From Cupriavidus pauculus (GTDB lineage Bacteria > Pseudomonadota > Gammaproteobacteria > Burkholderiales > Burkholderiaceae): a stretch of 64,000 nucleotides of DNA. The notes beneath the pieces are model-generated. The model saw only the letters and a program-made list of their open reading frames with translations, was not told where the DNA came from and made no database searches. The position numbers were made by a program, and so were the translations under genes. Within the stretch, counting starts at the first letter, position 1; each line of letters starts with the position of its first letter. Location: positions 310,001 to 374,000 of the forward strand of contig NZ_BPUO01000001.1 of NCBI RefSeq assembly GCF_022179805.1, in the 5' to 3' direction. This document shows positions 1-8,319 of this stretch, one piece after another.

Positions 1-348
1 CCCTCCCCGGCCATCTTCCCGTCCGTGCTTTTTTCATTTCGCGACCCGTCTTGTTGCCAGCCTCTGCGTGCCGGATACGCACTGACTTATCCAAGGACCG
101 TGCCAGGCCAAATTGCCCCCTGAATTGACACTTTTTGTCGGAAACATCTGGTTACAGGTGCCTGCGGGTGACAGTTTTGTCGCTATTGGCCCCGCAACTG
201 ACAAAAGTCGTCGCATTGCCCGCGATTTTGAGAATCCGGCACGGATCTTTTGACTTGCGCCACATAAGGTGTGCTTCGTATACCCAATTGCTTGCGCCCC
301 CTAATCACCGTGTGTATTTTTACACACGGATCTACCGAAGGAGGCGTT
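1..348. other. Non-coding leader region before hicAB
   Basis: No convincing gene lies here; the short open frames have no ribosome binding site and no recognisable protein. The stretch holds three copies of a motif close to TGACA-N-TTTTGTC, at 126-139, 169-181 and 199-209 (the last is shortened). A possible promoter for hicA has TTGCGC at 255-260 and TATACC at 279-284, an 18-base spacer. A perfect palindrome at 308-329 is listed separately. Confidence 0.5.
308..329. promoter_or_regulatory. Palindromic operator candidate for HicB
   Basis: CCGTGTGTA and TACACACGG form a perfect 9-bp inverted repeat around a TTTT centre. It lies about 8 bases upstream of the hicA ribosome binding site and downstream of the best promoter candidate. 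HicB antitoxins with a DNA-binding C-terminus usually repress their own operon through such palindromes, so autoregulation is the natural reading. The assignment to HicB is inferred from position and symmetry. Confidence 0.55.
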
Positions 349-528
349 TTGCATTCAACGGCATTGATCCGCCAACTCGAACAGGAGGGGTGGCGCCTGG
401 TTCGCTACAAGGGCAGCCATCTCACCTACAAGCATCCGAAGCGCACCCAGATCGTCACCGTGCCCCATCCCAGGAAGGACCTGCCCATGGGCACGGTTCG
501 CAGCATCCTGCGCACGGCAGGCATCTGA
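349..528 (+). CDS. hicA: HicA mRNA interferase toxin
   Basis: This 59-residue protein matches the HicA family: a small dsRBD-like fold that cleaves mRNA and tmRNA until bound by HicB. The family signature is clear, with a Gly-Ser-His motif (KGSHLTYKHP, the catalytic His) near residues 22-31 and the C-terminal VTVPHPRKDLPMGTVRSI block. The start is TTG at 349: it follows an AAGGAGG box at 338-344 by four bases, and the upstream in-frame ATG at 271 would add 26 unrelated residues and cross the operator. It is followed after 29 bases by hicB on the same strand, the usual toxin-first order of hicAB operons. The operator palindrome upstream suggests repression by the HicA-HicB complex. Confidence 0.9.
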   Translation: MHSTALIRQLEQEGWRLVRYKGSHLTYKHPKRTQIVTVPHPRKDLPMGTVRSILRTAGI

Positions 529-557
529 GGCGCATGCAACCTATGGAGAAGAATCAC

Positions 558-962
558 ATGGAATTTCCGATTGCCATCCACAAGGACAGCGGCAGCGTCT
601 ACGGCGTGACGGTGCCTGATGTGCCCGGCTGCCACTCGGCGGGCGAGACCATCGAGGACGCCATTCGCAATGCACGCGAGGCCATTACCAGCCACTTCGA
701 AGTACTGCTGTCGCTGGAAGAGAAGATCGAGGCCAGGCCCACGCCGATTGCCACGCTGTCCGCGCGCGCGGAGTTCGCGGGCGCAGTCTGGGCTCTGGCA
801 GACGTCGACATGGAAAAGCTGGATGCCACCGCGGAGCGCATCAATATCAGCCTGCCCCGCTTCGTGTTGCACAAGATCGACATGTTCGTCGGCGCCCGGC
901 ACGAGACGCGCAGCGGCTTTCTGGCCCGGGCCGCGATGGAGACGATGAGCAGCAAGGGATGA
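558..962 (+). CDS. hicB: HicB antitoxin with C-terminal DNA-binding domain
   Basis: This 134-residue protein neutralises HicA and probably represses the operon. The N-terminal half is the degenerate RNase H-like HicB fold (VYGVTVPDVPGCHSAGETIEDA, residues about 14-35). The C-terminal part (INISLPRFVLHKIDMFV and the following helices, about 95-134) looks like a ribbon-helix-helix/Arc-type DNA-binding domain. The start at 558 is chosen because GGAGAAG at 545-551 sits six bases upstream; an ATG at 543 overlaps that box, and the longer open frame from 135 has no family support. A complete partner for hicA, with no sign of decay. Confidence 0.9.
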   Translation: MEFPIAIHKDSGSVYGVTVPDVPGCHSAGETIEDAIRNAREAITSHFEVLLSLEEKIEARPTPIATLSARAEFAGAVWALADVDMEKLDATAERINISLPRFVLHKIDMFVGARHETRSGFLARAAMETMSSKG

Positions 963-1157
963 GGGCGCGACAAAAGCGCAAATCCGAGGCAAAAATGAGA
1001 ATCGGGCACAGGGCCAGCGCGCGCCCAGGCAGTAAAATGCCGCTTTGCGCCGCGGTCCTGGCCGCGCAGGTCGTCACCGGTAGCCTCTGACGACCTGCCG
1101 GACCGGCGGCAACCGATATACCGGCGGCACCGATGGCGGGCCGCCCGAGAGGAATGC

Positions 1158-3962
1158 ATGTCCGCAGAAGCCCTTCCCAACCTGTCCACGACCACCGCCG
1201 GCGACACGCCGGTGGAGCATGACATCGTCGAAGCCGGCAACGGTACCGTGTCCGCCGAAACGCTGGCTGCCGCGGAAGGCACGCCACGCAGCGGGGGAAC
1301 CGGCAAGGCGGGCAAGGCCGAGAAGGCCGACAAAGCTGAAAAACAGACGCCCATGATGTTGCAATACATGCGCATCAAGGCGGACCATCCGGACACCCTG
1401 CTCTTCTACCGGATGGGCGACTTCTATGAACTGTTCCACGACGACGCCGAGAAGGCCGCGCGCCTGCTCGACATCACGCTGACGTCGCGCGGGCAGTCGG
1501 GCGGTGTGCCGATCCGCATGGCCGGCATTCCGTTCCATTCGGTGGACCAGTATCTTGGGCGCCTGGTCAAGCTGGGCGAATCGGTGGCGATCTGCGAGCA
1601 GATTGGCGATCCCGCCACGAGCAAGGGGCCCGTCGAACGCAAGGTGGTCCGTATCGTCACGCCGGGCACGCTTACCGATGCGGCACTGTTGCCCGACAAA
1701 TCCGACAGCTACCTGCTGGCCGTGCACCAGCAAACCACGCGCCGGGGCGTCGGCAAGACCGGCCTGGCGTGGCTGAATCTGGCCAGCGGCGAACTGCGCT
1801 TGATGGAATGCGATGCCGCCCTGCTGTCTCGCGAGCTGGAACGCATCCGTCCGGCCGAGGTGCTCTATGCCGACGGCATCGACCTACCCGCGCTGACCTG
1901 CGCCCGGACGCGCCTGCCGGAATGGCATTTCGACCAGGAAGCCGGCACACGTCGGCTGCGCGAGCAGATCGGCGTGGCGAGCCTGGAGCCGTTCGGTTGC
2001 GCCGGGCTCGGTGCTGCGCTTGGCGCAGCGGGTGCGCTGCTCAACTATGCCGCCACCACGCAAGGCCAGTCGCTGCGCCACGTGCAGGGCGTGACCGTGG
2101 AGCGCGAGTCCGAGTTCATCGGGCTCGATACCGCAACACGGCGCAATCTCGAACTGACCGAAACCCTGCGCGGCGGCGAATCGCCCACGCTGTTCTCGCT
2201 GCTCGATACCTGCTCGACGACGATGGGCAGCCGCGCGCTGCGCCACTGGCTTCACCACCCGTTGCGCGATCCCGCACTGCCCCGCGCGCGCCAGCAAGCC
2301 ATCGGCGTCCTGATCGGGCAAGACCCCGACACCGTGCGCGCCACGCTGCGCAAGCTGTGCGACGTGGAACGCGTGACGGCGCGCCTGGCGCTGCTGTCGG
2401 CGCGGCCGCGCGACCTGTCTTCGCTGCGCGACACGCTCAAGGCGCTGCCATCGGTGCAGGAGAGCGTCGTCGCCGCGCAGCAGTCGCCGCTGCTGGCCCA
2501 GACGATGGACGAGCTGGAAGTGCCGGCGGAATGCCTGTCGCTACTGACACGGGCCGTGGCCGAGGAACCCTCGACGGTGCTGCGCGACGGCGGCGTGATC
2601 GCGCGCGGCTACGACGCGGATCTGGACGAGTTGCGAGACATCTCCGAGAACTGCGGCCAGTTCCTGATCGACCTGGAGACCCGCGAGCGCCAGCGCACCG
2701 GCATCGCCAACCTGCGCGTCGAGTACAACCGCGTGCACGGCTTCTACATCGAGGTCACGAACGGCCAGGCCGACAAGGTGCCCGACGACTACCGGCGCCG
2801 CCAGACGCTCAAGAACGCCGAGCGCTATATCACGCCTGAACTGAAGGCCTTCGAGGACAAAGCACTGTCCGCGCAGGACCGCGCGCTGGCGCGCGAGAAG
2901 CAACTCTACGAAGCATTGCTCCAGGCGCTGCTGCCGCATATCGGCAGCCTGCAGCGCGTGGCGGGTGCCCTGGCCCGCCTCGACGTGCTGGCCACGCTGG
3001 CCGAACGCGCCCGCACGCTCGACTGGAACCAGCCCGAGCGCGTGACCGAGAACGTGATCGACATCTCGCAGGGCCGGCACCCGGTTGTGGAAGGCCAGTT
3101 GGCCGCCGAATCGGTCGCCTTCATCGCCAATGACTGCCAGCTCAACGAAGCACGCAAGCTGCTGCTGATCACCGGCCCGAACATGGGTGGTAAATCGACG
3201 TTCATGCGCCAGACGGCATTGATCGTGCTGCTGGCCTGCGTGGGCGCATGGGTGCCGGCGCGCAACGCCGTGATCGGGCCGATCGACCGCATCTTCACGC
3301 GCATCGGCGCCGCCGACGACCTGGCCGGCGGACGTTCGACGTTCATGGTTGAAATGACCGAAGCGGCGGGCATCCTGCACAACGCCACACCTTCGAGCCT
3401 GGTGCTGATGGACGAAATCGGGCGCGGCACGTCGACGTTCGATGGCCTGGCGCTGGCCTGGGCGATTGCGCGTCACATGCTGTCGCACAATCGCAGCCAT
3501 GCGCTGTTCGCCACGCACTATTTCGAACTGACGCAGCTGCCGCAGGAGTTTCCGCAGGCGGCCAACGTCCACCTGTCCGCAGTGGAGCATGGCGACGGGA
3601 TCGTGTTCCTGCACTCGGTGGAGGATGGTCCCGCCAGCCAGAGCTATGGCCTGCAGGTTGCCCAATTGGCCGGGGTGCCGCAACCGGTGATCCGCGCCGC
3701 GCGCAAGCACCTGGCATGGCTGGAGCAGCAATCGGCCGATGCCACGCCGACCCCGCAGATGGATCTGTTCGCGGCGCCCACCACACCACTGGACGATGAC
3801 GCGGATGAGCCCGTGGCACGAGGCGCCACGGCCGAGCAGACGGCGGCACGCGAAGCACTCGAGGCCTTGGCCGATATCGACCCGGACAGCCTCTCGCCGC
3901 GCGAAGCGCTGGAAGCGCTGTATCGGCTCAAGATCCTTGCGGAACCCGTGCGTCAGGCATGA
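1158..3962 (+). CDS. mutS: DNA mismatch repair protein MutS
   Basis: MutS recognises mismatches and small loops, then recruits MutL in an ATP-dependent way. Visible landmarks are the mismatch-binding Phe-x-Glu (GDFYELF, about residue 93), the Walker [10 protein letters not shown] near residue 680, the [12 protein letters not shown]alker B region and ATHYFELT. At 934 residues it is longer than the usual 850-880: about 55 extra N-terminal residues are low complexity and Gly/Ala/Lys-rich ([14 protein letters not shown]) before the conserved start [14 protein letters not shown]. The ATG at 1158 has a GAGAGGA box five to ten bases upstream, so the extension is probably translated. The last codons overlap the next gene by four bases (ATGA), implying translational coupling. 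Confidence 0.97.
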   Translation: MSAEALPNLSTTTAGDTPVEHDIVEAGNGTVSAETLAAAEGTPRSGGTGKAGKAEKADKAEKQTPMMLQYMRIKADHPDTLLFYRMGDFYELFHDDAEKAARLLDITLTSRGQSGGVPIRMAGIPFHSVDQYLGRLVKLGESVAICEQIGDPATSKGPVERKVVRIVTPGTLTDAALLPDKSDSYLLAVHQQTTRRGVGKTGLAWLNLASGELRLMECDAALLSRELERIRPAEVLYADGIDLPALTCARTRLPEWHFDQEAGTRRLREQIGVASLEPFGCAGLGAALGAAGALLNYAATTQGQSLRHVQGVTVERESEFIGLDTATRRNLELTETLRGGESPTLFSLLDTCSTTMGSRALRHWLHHPLRDPALPRARQQAIGVLIGQDPDTVRATLRKLCDVERVTARLALLSARPRDLSSLRDTLKALPSVQESVVAAQQSPLLAQTMDELEVPAECLSLLTRAVAEEPSTVLRDGGVIARGYDADLDELRDISENCGQFLIDLETRERQRTGIANLRVEYNRVHGFYIEVTNGQADKVPDDYRRRQTLKNAERYITPELKAFEDKALSAQDRALAREKQLYEALLQALLPHIGSLQRVAGALARLDVLATLAERARTLDWNQPERVTENVIDISQGRHPVVEGQLAAESVAFIANDCQLNEARKLLLITGPNMGGKSTFMRQTALIVLLACVGAWVPARNAVIGPIDRIFTRIGAADDLAGGRSTFMVEMTEAAGILHNATPSSLVLMDEIGRGTSTFDGLALAWAIARHMLSHNRSHALFATHYFELTQLPQEFPQAANVHLSAVEHGDGIVFLHSVEDGPASQSYGLQVAQLAGVPQPVIRAARKHLAWLEQQSADATPTPQMDLFAAPTTPLDDDADEPVARGATAEQTAAREALEALADIDPDSLSPREALEALYRLKILAEPVRQA

Positions 3963-5002
3963 CCGGCAGTCACGGCTCCGCGCGCGTGGCCGTGGCAGCG
4001 GCCGTCCTGGCCTGTTGCCTCATGGTGGCAGCCGCCGCGCATGCGGCGCGCGCCAGCAAGGTGACACCGCCGCCGACACCCACGGCGCAACTCACGCGCA
4101 TCGCGCTGGTTGCAGATGTGCCGCAGTGGCCCACGGCGGAAGCCGACACGTCCGCACTGTTCGATCAGATCAGCGCGCAGCAGGTGGCGCTGATCGTGCA
4201 TGCGGGCGGCATCAAGGGCGACACGGAGTCGTGCGGCGATGCCGTGCTTGGCGCACGGCTGCGCGTGCTTGACGACTCGCCCGCGCCATTGCTGTTCGTA
4301 CCCGGCGAAACGGACTGGGCCGAATGCCAGAAGCCCATCAACGGCAAGTTCGACGCCGTGGAGCGCCTCAACCGGCTGCGCGAACTGTACTTTCCGGTGG
4401 ATACCACGCTGGGGCGACGCACGTTGCCGGTGGTACGCCAGTCGGACCAGGCGATGTTCCGCAGCTTTCGCGAGAACGTGCGGCTCGTGGCCGGCAACGT
4501 GATGGTGGTGGGACTGAACCTGCCGGGCGACAACAATCACTACCGCAGCGAAGGCGGCCGCAATGGCGAATTCGAGGACCGGCGCGAAGCCAACCGCCAG
4601 TGGCTGGCCCGCGCGTTCTCGGTGGCTGCGCAACGCGACCTGCCCGGCATCCTGGTGGTCGCGCATGCCGACCCCGCGTTTGGCAACGGTTGGGAAAAGC
4701 GTGGCAAGCCTTCCCTGCTCGATGGCTTCCTGCATCGGGGCACGCGGGATGGCTATCAGGAGTTCAAGCGTCAGCTGCGTGACCTGACCGTGAAATTTCC
4801 GGGACAGGTGTTACTGGTACATGCAAGCGACAGTGGCTTCAGCGTCGACAAGCCACTGCGTGACGCGGCGGGCAAGGTGGTGGGCAACTTCACGCGCGTG
4901 GCATTGCCGATTGGCAGCCCATCGCACTGGGTCGAACTGACGATCACCCCGGGCACGCGTTCGGTCTTCCAGGTGCAACTGCAGGACGGGCCCAGGAACT
5001 AG
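3959..5002 (+). CDS. Secreted metallophosphoesterase-like protein
   Basis: This 347-residue protein begins with a signal peptide (hydrophobic residues about 10-28, likely cleavage after AHA), so it should act in the periplasm. The body resembles the calcineurin-type phosphoesterase fold, in a subfamily with a variant GD/NEW-type motif: [10 protein letters not shown] (about residue 107) stands where GNHD/E would be, VVAHADP and LVHASDSGF supply later histidines, and the usual first D-x-H is replaced by ADVPQW. Metal binding may therefore be altered. The start overlaps the mutS stop (ATGA), so it is co-transcribed with mutS, although no functional link is known. The substrate is unknown. Confidence 0.75.
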   Translation: MTGSHGSARVAVAAAVLACCLMVAAAAHAARASKVTPPPTPTAQLTRIALVADVPQWPTAEADTSALFDQISAQQVALIVHAGGIKGDTESCGDAVLGARLRVLDDSPAPLLFVPGETDWAECQKPINGKFDAVERLNRLRELYFPVDTTLGRRTLPVVRQSDQAMFRSFRENVRLVAGNVMVVGLNLPGDNNHYRSEGGRNGEFEDRREANRQWLARAFSVAAQRDLPGILVVAHADPAFGNGWEKRGKPSLLDGFLHRGTRDGYQEFKRQLRDLTVKFPGQVLLVHASDSGFSVDKPLRDAAGKVVGNFTRVALPIGSPSHWVELTITPGTRSVFQVQLQDGPRN

Positions 5003-5072
5003 CTGGCACCGACCCGGCAGAGTTGACACAGGTCATGGATGCGTGACCCGGACAACCAAAGAAAAGATAAAG

Positions 5073-5098
5073 AAAAAGCCGGCTTTCGCCGGCTTTTT
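5073..5098. terminator. Bidirectional intrinsic terminator
   Basis: GCCGGC pairs with GCCGGC across a TTTC loop, flanked by five A on the left and five T on the right. It can end transcription of the mutS operon on the plus strand and of slyD on the minus strand, which converge here. Confidence 0.85.
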
Positions 5099-5158
5099 CA
5101 GTTTCGCGATGACCTGGTCGCGTTTCGCTCAAATGGCTTTCTGCGATTCGGTATCGAA

Positions 5159-5695
5159 TCAGTGCAGCGTGCGCGGGCTTTCGCCCTCGGCGTCGTCCTC
5201 GTCTTCGTCGACGACTTCGATGCCGGATGCGCCATGCGCGTGACCGTGTTCGACTTCCTCGGCGGTGGCTTCACGCACTTCGGACACCTTGAGCGAGAAG
5301 CGCAGCGCCATGCCGGCCAGCGGGTGATTGCCGTCGAGCACCACCTTGTCTTCGGCGACGTCGGTCACCGTGTAGATGATCGAATCCTCGTCATCGCCGT
5401 CTTCGGGTACGCCCTCGAACTGCATGCCCACTTCCAGCGGCTCGGGGAAACGATCGCGCGGCTCGACCTTCACGAGGTCGGCATCGTAGTCACCAAATGC
5501 CTCTTCGGGCTCCAGCTGCAGTTCGGTATCGAAGCCGGCCTCGTGGCCGTCCAGCGCTTCCTCGATTTTGGGGAACGTGCCATCATACCCGCCGTGCAAA
5601 TAGACCATGGGCTCATCGGATTCCTCGATGAGGTTGCCCTGCGCGTCCGACAGCTTGTACATCACGGACACCACCGTGTTCTTAGCGATTTTCAA
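5159..5695 (-). CDS. slyD: FKBP-type peptidyl-prolyl isomerase SlyD
   Basis: A 178-residue cytoplasmic prolyl isomerase and chaperone of the SlyD type. The FKBP half is split by the insert-in-flap chaperone domain, as in E. coli SlyD (HGGYDGTFPKIEEALDGHE, then the EEAFGDYDAD and AGMALRFSLKV blocks). The His-containing tail (HGHAHG) is short and acidic rather than the long metal-binding tail of E. coli. I place the start at a TTG (5695) giving LKIAKNTVVSVMYKL, because GGAGTC lies five bases upstream; the longer ATG reading would add 24 residues foreign to the family and run into roxA. The gene diverges from roxA with only 11 bases between start codons. Confidence 0.9.
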   Translation of the reverse strand: MKIAKNTVVSVMYKLSDAQGNLIEESDEPMVYLHGGYDGTFPKIEEALDGHEAGFDTELQLEPEEAFGDYDADLVKVEPRDRFPEPLEVGMQFEGVPEDGDDEDSIIYTVTDVAEDKVVLDGNHPLAGMALRFSLKVSEVREATAEEVEHGHAHGASGIEVVDEDEDDAEGESPRTLH

Positions 5696-5706
5696 TTCTT
5701 GACTCC

Positions 5707-6915
5707 ATGAGCGATTCCGCATTATACGCGCAGGCCCTGCCTGCGGGCCCCATTGATCCCGACGCACCGCTCACGTTGCTCGGGGGCATGACGCCCGCCG
5801 CCTTCATGCGTGACATATGGCACCGCAAACCGTTGCTGATTCGACAGGCCGTGCCCGGAATCGTGCCCCCAGTGTCGCGCGAAGCGCTTTTCGAACTGGC
5901 CGACCGGGACGATGTGGAATCGCGCCTGGTGTCGTACTTTCGCAACCGCTGGAAGCTCGAACACGGTCCGTTTGCCGAAGACAACCTGCCGTCACGCAAG
6001 ACTGGTAAGTGGACACTGCTGGTGCAGGGCGTGAACCTGCACGACCAGGCGACAGCCGAGCTGATGAGCCAGTTCCGATTCGTGCCCGATGCACGGCTCG
6101 ACGACGTGATGATCAGCTACGCCACCGATGGCGGCGGCGTGGGACCGCACTTCGATTCCTATGACGTGTTCCTGTTGCAAGTATCGGGCCGCCGCCGCTG
6201 GCGCATTTCGTCGCAGACCAAGCTCGACCTGATCCCGAACATGCCCCTCAAGATCCTGTCGGACTTCAGCGGCGAAGAGGAATGGGTGCTGGAGCCGGGC
6301 GACATGCTGTACCTGCCCCCGCAGTACGCGCACGACGGCGTGGCCGAGGGCGAGTGCATGACGGCATCGATTGGTTTCCGCGCACCGGCATACCGTGAGC
6401 TGGCAGGCCATTTCCTGGCCTGGCTGTCTGAAACGGTCGAGCATAACGAGGGACTCGAGGGCCGCTATGCCGATCCTGGCGAAACGGCCACTGCAACGCC
6501 TGCAATGCTGCCCGCCGGCCTGGCCCGCGCCGTGGCCGACCGCCTGCAGGCGCTCAAGTGGAACGCTGGCATGGTGTCGGAATTCCTGGGCTCGTACTTG
6601 TCGGAGCCCAAGCCGTCGGTGCAGTTCGAGGAGGTCGAGGAGATCAGCCTGAAGCAGTACACGAAGCTCGCCAAAACGCATGGCGTGGTACTTGCTCCTG
6701 CTTCCGTGGCGCTCTATGACCGCACGCACTTCTTCCTGAACGGCGAAGCATACGAACCGCCCGCGACGCTTGCCAAGTGGCTGCGCCGGCTGGCTGATGT
6801 GCGTCAACTCACGGCGCAAGAGGTAGCGGCGTGCGCGGCGCTACCAGATCTGATGGACACGTTTCATGACTGGACGCTGGAAGGCTGGTTGCAGATCGCG
6901 CCTGTAGGTGTGTAA
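5707..6915 (+). CDS. roxA: Ribosomal oxygenase RoxA (L16 arginine hydroxylase, JmjC/cupin)
   Basis: A 402-residue 2-oxoglutarate/Fe(II) oxygenase of the YcfD/RoxA family, which in E. coli hydroxylates an arginine of ribosomal protein L16. The cupin metal site is visible: GGGVGPHFDSYDVFLLQV (H-x-D, about residues 138-155), followed by GRRRWRI and the distal YLPPQYAHDG histidine. The C-terminal half carries the dimerisation/winged-helix region. The start at 5707 has no obvious ribosome binding site; the family core begins near the internal Met at 5788 (MTPAAFMRDIWHRKP), so a shorter form is possible. Any promoter must lie inside the slyD coding region. Confidence 0.9.
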   Translation: MSDSALYAQALPAGPIDPDAPLTLLGGMTPAAFMRDIWHRKPLLIRQAVPGIVPPVSREALFELADRDDVESRLVSYFRNRWKLEHGPFAEDNLPSRKTGKWTLLVQGVNLHDQATAELMSQFRFVPDARLDDVMISYATDGGGVGPHFDSYDVFLLQVSGRRRWRISSQTKLDLIPNMPLKILSDFSGEEEWVLEPGDMLYLPPQYAHDGVAEGECMTASIGFRAPAYRELAGHFLAWLSETVEHNEGLEGRYADPGETATATPAMLPAGLARAVADRLQALKWNAGMVSEFLGSYLSEPKPSVQFEEVEEISLKQYTKLAKTHGVVLAPASVALYDRTHFFLNGEAYEPPATLAKWLRRLADVRQLTAQEVAACAALPDLMDTFHDWTLEGWLQIAPVGV

Positions 6916-6949
6916 TTTTGCGTAACAGAATGAACCGGCATATTTTGCC

Positions 6950-6980
6950 TGTACACAAGGCGGGAAAACGCGGATATAAT
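6950..6980 (+). promoter_or_regulatory. Promoter of the small lipoprotein gene
   Basis: A perfect -10 hexamer TATAAT at 6975-6980 is preceded by TGTACA at 6950-6955 with a 19-base spacer. The downstream untranslated leader would be about 130 bases long and contains the palindrome at 7055-7072. Confidence 0.5.
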
Positions 6981-7054
6981 CGCCCGCTGGCTAGTACTGT
7001 GGACCACTGCACTGTCGGCACCCGGGAGAGCCTCATATTTGCAGTACAAGAGCG

Positions 7055-7072
7055 ATAATTACCGGTAATTAT
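7055..7072. promoter_or_regulatory. 18-bp perfect palindrome in the 5' leader
   Basis: ATAATTACCGGTAATTAT is a perfect palindrome, unusually AT-rich for this genome, lying between the promoter and the lipoprotein start codon. It could be a binding site for a dimeric regulator or an RNA hairpin in the leader. No regulator is identified. Confidence 0.5.
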
Positions 7073-7114
7073 TCATCGCCTGTTTTCGTTTTATTAAAAG
7101 TTAAAGGACGAACA

Positions 7115-7357
7115 ATGAAGAAGTCTCTCCTGATCGCATCCCTGCTGGCTGCTGTTGCTCTGGCCGCCTGCGGCAAGAAGGAAGAAGCCGCTGCACCCGC
7201 AGCTGACACGGCTGCTTCGGCTCCGGCCGCTGCTGCTCCGGCTGACGCATCGGCACCCGCCGCCGCTGCTCCGGCCGCTGACGCTTCGGCTCCGGCCGCT
7301 GCTGCCGACGCTTCGGCTCCGGCTGCTGACGCTTCGGCTCCGGCTGCAAAGCAGTAA
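7115..7357 (+). CDS. Small Ala/Pro/Ser-rich lipoprotein
   Basis: An 80-residue predicted lipoprotein: MKKSLLIASLLAAVALAAC is a type II signal peptide with lipobox LAAC and the lipidated Cys at residue 19. After GKKEEAA the whole mature chain is low complexity, repeating ADASAPAA-like units; the DNA carries imperfect tandem copies of GACGCTTCGGCTCCGGC beginning at 7280, 7307 and 7328. A ribosome binding site (AAAGGACG, about 7103-7110) supports the ATG. It is a single-gene unit, with its own promoter and a strong terminator. No enzymatic domain; perhaps a spacer or matrix lipoprotein of the outer membrane. Function unknown. Confidence 0.8.
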   Translation: MKKSLLIASLLAAVALAACGKKEEAAAPAADTAASAPAAAAPADASAPAAAAPAADASAPAAAADASAPAADASAPAAKQ

Positions 7358-7374
7358 TCGGATCTTTCCGATAA

Positions 7375-7405
7375 CAAAAAAGCCGACCTTCGGGTCGGCT
7401 TTTTT
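7375..7405. terminator. Bidirectional intrinsic terminator
   Basis: An 8-bp stem (AGCCGACC/GGTCGGCT) with a TTCG tetraloop, flanked by A6 and T5. It ends the lipoprotein transcript and, read on the minus strand, the MBL hydrolase transcript. Confidence 0.9.
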
Positions 7406-7460
7406 GTTTGGGCGATTATCTCGTCGAGCTGTCATTTTCGACAGGCAGCATGCCGGCCGA

Positions 7461-8249
7461 TTATGCCCGCACCGGCTGCCAGCCCAGTCCCTCTTCCTGA
7501 TCCGCAATCAGAATGTCTTCTGGCAGCGTGCCCAGCACCGCAGCCAATGCCCCCGACGCCAGTTCGCGCGTATTGTTCTGCTTGCTCAGATGCGCGGCCA
7601 CCACGCGCGACAGGCCCTGATGGGTCACCTGCGCAAGGATGCTGGCCGCGATATCGTTGGCCAGATGGCCGAAATCACCACCGATGCGCCGCTTCAGCGA
7701 CCACGGATAGGCGGAGTTCTGCAACATGTCGCGATCGTGGTTGCACTCCAGTACCAGGGAATGCACACCGACCAGACGCGCCGTGACGTAAGGCGTTTCC
7801 ATGCCAGCGTCAGTCAGCACACCGAGCCGTGCGTCACCATCGGTCAGCACGAACTGCAAGGGCTCACGCGCATCATGCGGCACCGTGTACGGATGAATCT
7901 CCAGACCGCCCACCGAGAACACATGGTCGGCGCAACACACGCGCACGTCGGCCAGGTCTGCCCCACGCATGTGGGACGTTGCCAGCCAGGTGCCGTGACT
8001 CGTGTGAACAGGTAGCTTGTGGCGCGCGGCGAACGCGTATGCCGAGCCGACATGGTCGCCGTGCTCGTGCGTCACCAGCACCGCGTCCAGATCGCTTGGC
8101 AGTACGCCCAGCCGTTCCAGGCGCCTCGCCGTTTCCTTAATACCGAAACCGCAATCGAGCAGCACACGCGTCACGGACGCGCCCTCGCCGGCCTCGATCA
8201 GCAACGAATTGCCCTCGCTGCCGCTTCCCAAAAAAGCAAAGCGCATCAT
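7461..8249 (-). CDS. MBL-fold metallohydrolase (YycJ/WalJ-like)
   Basis: A 262-residue metallo-beta-lactamase-fold hydrolase. The metal-binding signature THEHGDH is at about residue 60, preceded by the LLDCGFG strand typical of the YycJ/WalJ subgroup, and the N-terminus MRFAFLGSGSEGNS matches that group. Members are thought to be nucleases or phosphodiesterases; the substrate of this one is unknown. It lies downstream of dapA-bamC on the same strand with a 70-base gap, so it may be the last gene of that operon. The second Met at 8246 is an equally good start. Confidence 0.85.
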   Translation of the reverse strand: MMRFAFLGSGSEGNSLLIEAGEGASVTRVLLDCGFGIKETARRLERLGVLPSDLDAVLVTHEHGDHVGSAYAFAARHKLPVHTSHGTWLATSHMRGADLADVRVCCADHVFSVGGLEIHPYTVPHDAREPLQFVLTDGDARLGVLTDAGMETPYVTARLVGVHSLVLECNHDRDMLQNSAYPWSLKRRIGGDFGHLANDIAASILAQVTHQGLSRVVAAHLSKQNNTRELASGALAAVLGTLPEDILIADQEEGLGWQPVRA

Positions 8250-8319
8250 CGATGCGCTCGCCGGGAGTGATGCCCGACGGCGGGCGCCGTCGACATCGAT
8301 AGTCTGCTACAGACGATCA

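Noticed and set aside
34-216. 60-residue open frame on the minus strand at the left edge
   Set aside because: No ribosome binding site, odd composition and no recognisable protein.
220-256. Sigma-54-like promoter (GGCACGGATCTTTTG) before hicAB
   Set aside because: The invariant GC of the -12 element is missing.
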